A DNA stretch of 63,216 nucleotides. It comes from Archaeoglobi archaeon JdFR-42. GTDB lineage: Archaea > Halobacteriota > Archaeoglobi > Archaeoglobales > JdFR-42. Under the pieces are notes generated by a model. The model was given only the letters and a program-made list of their open reading frames with translations. It searched no databases and had not been told where the DNA came from. This document shows, piece by piece, positions 57,707 through 63,216 of the stretch. The stretch is taken from contig MTND01000031.1 of NCBI GenBank assembly GCA_002010305.1, positions 1 through 63,216 on the forward strand, written 5' to 3'. Position 1 is the stretch's first letter. Each line of letters opens with the position of its first letter. The position numbers were made by a program, and so were the translations under genes.

Positions 57707-58957
57707 GTGAAGGTATATATCGAGACCTACGGATGCACAATGAATCAGGGAGATAGTGATATACTTCGGGGTTCCATTGGGGCGAAATATGAGCTTGTAG
57801 AGTCAGTAGATAAGGGAGATGTGGTGGTAATCAATTCCTGTGGTGTGATTGATTTTACTGAGAAAAAGATTCTCAGGCGGATTACAGAACTGAAGAATAA
57901 AAATAAGAGAGTGTTTGTTACAGGATGTCTGGCAAGGATACATCCTGAAAAACTCAGAGAGATAACAGACGGAGTTTTTACTATAGATCAAACTCTGAAA
58001 CTGGTTGAGGCCATCGGTGGGAATAATAGCCTTTCTGTACAAGAATCTCAGGACCGATGGAGACTACCAAAGAAACGACTCCATCATTCAGCCATAGCAA
58101 TAGTGCCCATTTCAGAAGGATGTTTGGGATATTGCAGTTACTGTGCCGCTAGAATCGCAAGAGGACGATTGAGGAGCTATCCAGCAGAACATATTATTAA
58201 AGAAATTGAGGAATGCATCAGAGATGGTTTTAAAGAGATACAGCTTACTGCTCAGGACACAGGAGTGTATGGTTTTGACATTGGATCAAATCTCCCTAAT
58301 TTGTTAAAAAGGATTTCAAAGATTGATGGAGATTTCAGGGTAAGGGTGGGAATGATGAACCCTGGATACACCAGAAAGATTATGAGAGAACTGATTGAAG
58401 CTTTCAGGAGCAGGAAGATATATAAGTTCATTCATGTACCTGTTCAGAGCGGAGATAATACAGTATTGAAGGATATGAAAAGGAATTATTCGGTAAATGA
58501 TTTTGTGGAACTGGTTACGGCCTTTAAAAGGGCCTTCAGTGATGTGGTTCTTTCAACAGACATAATTGTAGGATATCCAACAGAAACTGAAGAGTCTTTC
58601 ACTAAGTCGGTGGAACTTGTAGAAAAGATTAAACCAGATATAATCAATATTACCAGATTTTCAAAGAGGGAAGGTACTGAAGCTTATGGTCTAAAAGATC
58701 TTCCTGGCTGGATAAAAAAAGAAAGATCCAGACTACTGACTGAAATTCACAGAAGAATTGGAGAAGATATTAACAGACAGTTTCTTGGCAGGGAATTTGA
58801 AGTGCTGATTACAAAGAAGGGTAAAAATGGTACTTTTTTAGCAAGAACTGACAGTTATCGTCCTGTCGTAGTGAAATCAGGTAAAATAGGAGAATTTGTC
58901 AGGGTTGAGATCACCGATTGCAACCCGTATTATCTGGTGGGAGAACTCCTCTCTTGA
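57707..58957 (+). CDS. MiaB-like tRNA methylthiotransferase (MtaB/CDKAL1 type)
   Basis: The 416-aa radical SAM enzyme has the UPF0004 domain with Cys10, Cys45 and Cys74, the radical SAM motif Cys139xxxCys143xxCys146 (CLGYCSYC) and a C-terminal TRAM domain (GREFEVLITKKGK). It adds a methylthio group to threonylcarbamoyladenosine at position 37 of certain tRNAs. The start is GTG 57707, which immediately precedes KVYIETYGC. Single gene, full length. Confidence 0.9.
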   Translation: MKVYIETYGCTMNQGDSDILRGSIGAKYELVESVDKGDVVVINSCGVIDFTEKKILRRITELKNKNKRVFVTGCLARIHPEKLREITDGVFTIDQTLKLVEAIGGNNSLSVQESQDRWRLPKKRLHHSAIAIVPISEGCLGYCSYCAARIARGRLRSYPAEHIIKEIEECIRDGFKEIQLTAQDTGVYGFDIGSNLPNLLKRISKIDGDFRVRVGMMNPGYTRKIMRELIEAFRSRKIYKFIHVPVQSGDNTVLKDMKRNYSVNDFVELVTAFKRAFSDVVLSTDIIVGYPTETEESFTKSVELVEKIKPDIINITRFSKREGTEAYGLKDLPGWIKKERSRLLTEIHRRIGEDINRQFLGREFEVLITKKGKNGTFLARTDSYRPVVVKSGKIGEFVRVEITDCNPYYLVGELLS

Positions 58958-59084
58958 TTATATTAACCTGCTCATTAAGGTCATAGCTTATCAACCAGAA
59001 TTCGAGTATCCTTCTCCGTTTATTTATGAATGCTAAGAAGGAGATGTCTTAATGAAGTAAATTGAACAAGAATTCAGTAAAAAT

Positions 59085-60347
59085 TTAAAGATTAAAGGGT
59101 AGTACCTGCCTCCCAACAAGGTCTGAATAGTTTTCCCGTTCCCGGATAAGGTACGATCTTCTCCCAGATACCATAACCTCAGCACATCTGAGCCGTCCAT
59201 TATATTGAGAACTCATAGCAAATCCGTAAGCTCCAGTATCAAAGATGGCGATATAGTCCCCCCTCTTTACCTCAGGTAGTTTTCTATCTTCCGCGAGGAT
59301 ATCACCGGTCTCACATATTGGACCCACCACTGTGTACTTCTCCACTGGCTCTTCGTCCATTTTATTTGCTACTACTATTCTATGATATGAGCCATAAAAT
59401 GCCGGTCTTATTAATAGATTGAATCCAGCATCAACCGCAACAAAATTTTTGAAAGCCCTTTTAACGGCATTAACCTTGGTTATCAGTACGGTTGTATCAC
59501 CTACAATACTTCGACCAGGTTCAAGTATCAATGTCGGGCTGGATTTAAGATCAGAGCCTCTTTCCTCAAAAGTTTCAAAAATTTTGGCAGAAAATACTTC
59601 CAGAGAAGGACCATTCTCCCCTTCTTTATATGGGATTCCAATTCCACCACCCATATCGAGGAACTCCAGGTCTACTCCAAGTTTTTCCACTTCTATGGCA
59701 ACATCGAACATTCTGTTAAGAGCCTCTATAAAAGGGTCAACAGACATGATCTGAGAACCTATATGGCAATGTATCCCCACTGGTCTGATGTTTTTAGTTT
59801 CCAGGGCTTTGCGATATGCGTTTACAATCTGTTCCCATGGAATCCCGAATTTAGATTCTCTAAGGCCGGTGGCTATTTTTGGATGAGTTTGAGGTGAAAC
59901 ATCAGGATTGACTCTGAAAGCTATATTAATTTCGTCCTTTGCCATTTCAGAGATGGCTTCCAGTTCATCTAGACTATCAACAGAGAACGTAACTCCTGCA
60001 GAAATTCCAGCCTTTATATCATCATCGTTCTTAGAATTTCCATTGAAGAGTATTTTATCTCTGTTAAACCCAGCTATCAATGCCAGATAAAGCTCTCCAT
60101 CAGAAAATACGTCAGCTCCAAAACCCATCTCGGCTATTATTTTCATTATGCTGAGATTGTTATTGGCCTTAACGGCATAATATAAATCTGCCTCTGAAAA
60201 TGCTCTCTGAAATCTTGTAATGTTGCTTTCAAGTTTCCCCCTACTGGTTACATACAGAGGAGTCCCGTATCTCTCTGCCAGATCAATCACATCTACCCCC
60301 TCTATAATAAGATGGGAGTTCTCAATTCCAAAAAATTCTGCTGACAT
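59085..60347 (-). CDS. lysA: Diaminopimelate decarboxylase
   Basis: The 420-aa PLP enzyme converts meso-diaminopimelate to lysine. The PLP lysine is Lys60 in YYAVKANNN; GIHCHIGSQI, LDMGGGIGIPY, LILEPGRSIVGDT and VGPICETGDILAED mark the barrel and dimer active site. It ends a two-gene lysine unit with the aminotransferase, from which it is separated by 2 bp. It works with DapF encoded at 49763. Confidence 0.93.
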   Translation of the reverse strand: MSAEFFGIENSHLIIEGVDVIDLAERYGTPLYVTSRGKLESNITRFQRAFSEADLYYAVKANNNLSIMKIIAEMGFGADVFSDGELYLALIAGFNRDKILFNGNSKNDDDIKAGISAGVTFSVDSLDELEAISEMAKDEINIAFRVNPDVSPQTHPKIATGLRESKFGIPWEQIVNAYRKALETKNIRPVGIHCHIGSQIMSVDPFIEALNRMFDVAIEVEKLGVDLEFLDMGGGIGIPYKEGENGPSLEVFSAKIFETFEERGSDLKSSPTLILEPGRSIVGDTTVLITKVNAVKRAFKNFVAVDAGFNLLIRPAFYGSYHRIVVANKMDEEPVEKYTVVGPICETGDILAEDRKLPEVKRGDYIAIFDTGAYGFAMSSQYNGRLRCAEVMVSGRRSYLIRERENYSDLVGRQVLPFNL

Positions 60348-60349
60348 TT

Positions 60350-61507
60350 TTATAACCCCGCCTCTTTCAGCCTTTCCACGGCTTTTTCAATGGTTTCAAC
60401 ATTTTTCGTAAGGGCAAATCTGATGAACCCCTCTCCATGATCCCCAAATCCCACACCAGGAGTTGTAACAATTCCCGCCTGATCAAGCAGAGTCCGACTG
60501 AAATCCATTGAACCCATTCCATCAGGAGTCTCCATCCATATGTAAAAGGTTGCTCTGGGTTTTTCTACGGAAAAACCACTCTCTTTGAGTCCTTTTATCA
60601 GAACATCACGACGTTCCTTATACACTGAGACTATCTCGTTAATGGTCTTTTGAGGGGTTTTCAGAGCTGCAATTCCAGCTTCCTGTACTGCCTGAAATAC
60701 ACCGGAATCAATATTGGTCTTCACCAGTTTCAGACCTTTAACTATATCAGCGTTTCCTACAGCAAAACCTATTCTCCATCCCGTCATGTTGTAAGTTTTG
60801 GATAACGAATGAAATTCAATGGCAACTTCGATGGCATCATGTACAGAAAATATGCTATCTGCTCTGTAACCATCGAAAGTTATTTCAGAATAGGCAAAAT
60901 CGTGTACTACTATGATATTGTTATCCATTGCAAAATCTACCACTTCTCTGTAAAATTTTTTATCTGCAACTGCTGCAGTGGGATTGTTGGGGTAATTTAT
61001 GTACAGTATTCGGGCTTTCTTTGCAGTTTTTGCATCTATACTATCAAAATCTGGTAAGAAATTATTCTCTTTTGTGAGTGGGACGAAAACGGGTTTGCCT
61101 CCTGCCAGTATGGTTCCGATGAAGTAAACAGGATACCCGGGATCCGGAACAAGTGTGACATCTCCATGGTTAAGAAAGGCGAGGGGAATATGTGCTATTC
61201 CTTCTTTTGAGCCTATTAGAGTAATAATTTCCAGCTCTGGATCAAAAGATACTCCTTTTCTTTCCGTATACCAATCAGCCACAGCCTCTCTGAAGGAAAG
61301 GAGTCCATCATATGAAGGATATTTGTGGTTTTCGGGTTTTCTGGCAGATCTACAAAGTTCATCTATGATATGCTGGGGTGTTGGCAAATCAGGATCTCCA
61401 ACTCCGAAATCGATAACTTCGATTCCTTCTCTGATTTTCTCTACTTTCAGCCTGTCTAGCTCAGCGAAGAGATAAGGGGGAAGTTTGTTCAGTTTCTCAG
61501 AGTACAC
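60350..61507 (-). CDS. dapL: LL-Diaminopimelate aminotransferase (DapL type)
   Basis: The 386-aa class I aminotransferase has VIDFGVGDPDLPTPQHIIDE near the start, YINYPNNPTAAVADKKFY, and SLSKTYNMTGWRIGFA with the PLP lysine. The FAELDRLKVEKIREG opening matches the DapL subfamily, which makes LL-DAP directly from tetrahydrodipicolinate. The frame extends upstream to 61699, but that part runs antisense through tRNA-Pro; the GTG at 61507 with a GGAGAGG upstream is the true start. It overlaps nothing and is followed 2 bp later by lysA. Confidence 0.88.
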   Translation of the reverse strand: MYSEKLNKLPPYLFAELDRLKVEKIREGIEVIDFGVGDPDLPTPQHIIDELCRSARKPENHKYPSYDGLLSFREAVADWYTERKGVSFDPELEIITLIGSKEGIAHIPLAFLNHGDVTLVPDPGYPVYFIGTILAGGKPVFVPLTKENNFLPDFDSIDAKTAKKARILYINYPNNPTAAVADKKFYREVVDFAMDNNIIVVHDFAYSEITFDGYRADSIFSVHDAIEVAIEFHSLSKTYNMTGWRIGFAVGNADIVKGLKLVKTNIDSGVFQAVQEAGIAALKTPQKTINEIVSVYKERRDVLIKGLKESGFSVEKPRATFYIWMETPDGMGSMDFSRTLLDQAGIVTTPGVGFGDHGEGFIRFALTKNVETIEKAVERLKEAGL

Positions 61508-61588
61508 ACAACCACCTCTCCGAGAGAGTGGAGAGTAAACTGTTATATAATTTTTCTTTCGAAATTCGCAAGAGGACTGTAGCAGAAA

Positions 61589-61597
61589 CTTTAAATA
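61589..61597 (+). promoter_or_regulatory. TATA-like box of tRNA-Pro
   Basis: CTTTAAATA lies about 28-36 bp upstream of the tRNA 5' end, the normal archaeal TATA position. Confidence 0.4.
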
Positions 61598-61624
61598 ATG
61601 ATTGGATTTGAGAGTGTAAGGCCA

Positions 61625-61698
61625 GGGGTGGTAGGGTAGCCTGGTCATCCTTGTGGCTTTGGGAGCCATAGACCCCAGTTCAAATCTGGGCCACCCCA
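61625..61698 (+). tRNA. tRNA-Pro (UGG)
   Basis: GGGGTGG pairs with CCACCCC as the acceptor stem, a GTGGC/GCCAT anticodon stem carries the loop TTTGGGA (anticodon TGG), and CCCAG TTCAAAT CTGGG is the T arm. The discriminator is A and CCA is not encoded. A reading frame of the dapL strand runs antisense through it and is not real. Confidence 0.92.
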
Positions 61699-61763
61699 TA
61701 TACTTTTTTGTCTGGCAAAAAGAGGTAAATTAATATGATATCATGTAATAATTAATATGGAGT

Positions 61764-62222
61764 GTGGTGGTGGTGAGACTCGTTTCTGGTTTATTAACGG
61801 CAATCCTTGTATTGCTGAAATTGATTCTGGCTATAATTGTTATCGCCTCCTTATATACAATGGTAAGTGTTTTTATAGGAACCATGTCCTCTGTGGATGA
61901 GTCTGCGTTTTATCAGAAATTTAATCCTGACGGCTCTATAGATTTGATTTTTAAAATTAATGCTAGGAATGATGGTTTTCTTGATTCTCGAATGGATGTT
62001 ACAGTGAAACTATTGAGTAATGGGGTTATCATAGCAGAGGGGAGTGATTCTACAATCATCTCTCCGAAAAGTTCCAGAGAGCTACAAGCTGTTCTATCCA
62101 TAACTCAATCCCAGGCTATGGAGCTGATGAATACGCAACCATCTCTTGAAATCTCTTTTAAGGTAAGAACCTTCAATGATCTCATCGGAATGGGCCTTAC
62201 TACAGAGGTGAAAGAGCTATGA
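61764..62222 (+). CDS. Membrane-anchored protein with beta-rich extracytoplasmic domain
   Basis: The 152-aa protein has a hydrophobic N-terminal segment (about residues 10-35) and a beta-rich remainder with LIFKINARNDGFLDSRMDVTV and ISPKSSRELQAVLS, which looks like a small Ig-like or LEA-type beta domain. The function is unknown. It starts at GTG 61764 after a run of GTG repeats, so the exact start is uncertain. Its stop overlaps the next start by four bases. Confidence 0.6.
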   Translation: MVVVRLVSGLLTAILVLLKLILAIIVIASLYTMVSVFIGTMSSVDESAFYQKFNPDGSIDLIFKINARNDGFLDSRMDVTVKLLSNGVIIAEGSDSTIISPKSSRELQAVLSITQSQAMELMNTQPSLEISFKVRTFNDLIGMGLTTEVKEL

Positions 62223-62686
62223 GCAGGAGAAAACTTAAAGGTATTGGACTGGCTATATCAACTATCTTATCTTTAGTGGTGGCACCACAGTTAATTATCG
62301 AACTCCTTCCTTCACAGCTCTCGGGTCAGATGGCAGGGATTATGGGGAGTTACCTTCAGATGTTGATGGTGTTTGGTGTACTTCTTGCCATACTTTATAT
62401 TGTAAAATACTTCACAGAACCATGGAGGTACGTTAATCTAGGATGTGTGCTTATTATGGATGGTCTCTGGCTATATCTCCTTCTGTATATTGCTGGTTTC
62501 GGAGATCCTGCAAGTTATGGGATGTTCGCGAGGTCCTTTGATGCGGTTAAGGTATCCTTTGATTTCCGATTTATCGTGAATTTTCTGGTACTTATCATAG
62601 CTGTGAGAGTAGTTAAGGATATAGTTGATTTTGCATATTCGCGGAAGGCTTGGAAAACAAGTAAAGCTAGAAGGATAAATAGTTAG
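62219..62686 (+). CDS. Multi-helix membrane protein, unknown
   Basis: The 155-aa protein has four hydrophobic helices (about residues 7-30, 44-63, 74-93 and 116-138), a KYFTEPWRYVN loop and a basic C-terminus (KAWKTSKARR). It is not recognised. The ATGA overlap with the upstream gene means the two are co-translated and may act together in the membrane. Confidence 0.6.
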   Translation: MSRRKLKGIGLAISTILSLVVAPQLIIELLPSQLSGQMAGIMGSYLQMLMVFGVLLAILYIVKYFTEPWRYVNLGCVLIMDGLWLYLLLYIAGFGDPASYGMFARSFDAVKVSFDFRFIVNFLVLIIAVRVVKDIVDFAYSRKAWKTSKARRINS

Positions 62687-62851
62687 GTTGAATTGTTCGA
62701 AGAAAGTTGCCCTAGAAGACTGTATGTACCTTGTAGGGATTCGTGGAGATATGTTACATAATTGAGTTTAAAGGTCATGAGGGCTAAGTTTGAGATTATT
62801 AATGTCAGAAATGCAATGGCATAACTCTTAAAAAAGAAGGAGAAATGAGAT

Positions 62852-62992
62852 ATGGGTGAAATAAGCGACCTACCGAAAAATAAATATAGAACTACTCTAT
62901 ACCTTGATTCTGAAATAGTCCTGAGATTCAAGGGAAACATGGCCAATTTACATCGGCTACTTGCAAACCATATGGTTTACGATACTCTGTGA
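62852..62992 (+). CDS. 46-aa RHH-like small protein
   Basis: The 46-codon frame has AAGGAG ten bases before the ATG. The product YRTTLYLDSEIVLRFKGNMA resembles the ribbon and first helix of CopG/Arc-type RHH proteins, followed by NLHRLLANHMVYDTL. It could be a small antitoxin-like or regulatory protein. No toxin partner is adjacent. Resemblance is short, so confidence is moderate. Confidence 0.45.
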   Translation: MGEISDLPKNKYRTTLYLDSEIVLRFKGNMANLHRLLANHMVYDTL

Positions 62993-63083
62993 GCAAATCT
63001 AAAGTGGTTGATAAACCTGCTACATACAATCGTTGAAGGAAAGTCCTCCGAAACTTAACTTTGGAAATATCTTGGAAATCTTG

Positions 63084-63157
63084 GGGCTCGTGGTCTAGGT
63101 GGTTATGACGTCGCCCTGACACGGCGGAGATCCCCGGTTCGAATCCGGGCGAGCCCA
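63084..63157 (+). tRNA. tRNA-Val (GAC)
   Basis: GGGCTCG pairs with CGAGCCC, GTC/GAC is the D stem, TCGCC/GGCGG is the anticodon stem with loop CTGACAC (anticodon GAC), and CCCGG TTCGAAT CCGGG is the T arm. The discriminator is A and CCA is not encoded. Confidence 0.95.
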
Positions 63158-63189
63158 CTCGTAATTTCTTGTTAACGGGTGATTTACGT

Positions 63190-63216
63190 ATGTCAGAAAC
63201 TCCTCCAGCTTTTTCT
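63190..63216 (+). CDS. Start of a CDS cut by the right edge
   Basis: An ATG with GGGTGAT about eight bases upstream opens a frame (MSETPPAFS) that runs off the window after nine codons. Too little is visible to identify it. Confidence 0.35.

Noticed and set aside
61508-61699. Upstream extension of the dapL frame
   Set aside because: It runs antisense through tRNA-Pro and has no homology; a good ribosome-binding site precedes GTG 61507.
62683-63158. Two minus-strand frames over the right edge
   Set aside because: One is antisense to tRNA-Val, giving the typical GSPGFEPG artefact peptide; the other has no ribosome-binding site and overlaps the RHH-like ORF.
1-63216. Search for CRISPR arrays, insertion sequences, prophage or rRNA
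   Set aside because: No regularly spaced direct repeats, no intact transposase or integrase, and no rRNA-like stretches were seen by reading.

Overview
The window is chromosomal DNA from an archaeon, almost certainly a euryarchaeon. Archaeal markers include an Hsf-like Hef helicase-nuclease, a replication protein A pair (RPA plus a COG3390-type partner), an Sm-like protein, PurP, cupin-type phosphoglucose isomerase, split ADP-forming acyl-CoA synthetase (AcdAB), CofD of coenzyme F420 synthesis, HdrBC and an MtxX/methanogenesis-marker-4 protein. Genes are dense, often joined by ATGA or 1-nt overlaps, with AT-rich TATA-like promoters. An inositol-1-phosphate synthase next to a fused IPCT/DIPPS enzyme implies di-myo-inositol phosphate, a compatible solute of (hyper)thermophiles. 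Together with lactate-type oxidation genes and a UbiA/UbiD pair that could serve menaquinone synthesis, this points to a thermophile near Archaeoglobi or the methane/alkane-metabolising Syntrophoarchaeia-like lineages. No mcr or rRNA is present, so this placement is inference.

Layout. 1-5 kb: start of an AMP-forming acetyl-CoA synthetase, stress and regulatory genes (HxlR, Hsp20), an Lsm/HTH operon flanked by two copies of a double palindrome, an SPL-type radical SAM protein and a sugar epimerase. 5-10 kb: HdrBC, tRNA thiolation, a Tat-lipoprotein DUF362, YbjQ. 10-19 kb: a divergent nucleotidyltransferase/CDP-alcohol transferase pair, alanine dehydrogenase, a tandemly duplicated thymidylate synthase-like protein, an MtnP/phosphoribosyltransferase operon and the RPA operon. 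19-30 kb: SpeD, MtxX, PgiA, nitrilase, amidohydrolase/glutamate-family dehydrogenase, Hef, AcdAB, and an RHH-regulated YhhQ transporter. 30-38 kb: orphan LivGF, PGK, the DIP module, PurP, a Cys/Met PLP enzyme. 38-50 kb: UbiA, UDG, a CcmC-like protein, UbiD, a FAD oxidase with thioesterase, an archaeal conserved cluster ending in CofD, and a Clp-fold protease. 50-57.5 kb: a 2-hydroxyacid (probably lactate) uptake and oxidation locus. 57.5-63.2 kb: tRNA methylthiotransferase, LysA/DapL, two tRNAs (Pro, Val), and membrane proteins.

How genes work together. SpeD produces decarboxylated SAM for polyamine synthesis, which yields methylthioadenosine. MtnP and its co-transcribed phosphoribosyltransferase can salvage the purine. 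DapL, DapF and LysA give lysine. MIPS and IPCT/DIPPS give DIP. The locus at 50.7-57.5 kb couples a sodium symporter with a 46-aa membrane partner to a four-gene FAD/Fe-S dehydrogenase. An Lrp gene sits between them, and a 19-bp inverted motif recurs next to both promoters, so I infer one regulon. No CRISPR array, intact insertion sequence or prophage was seen.
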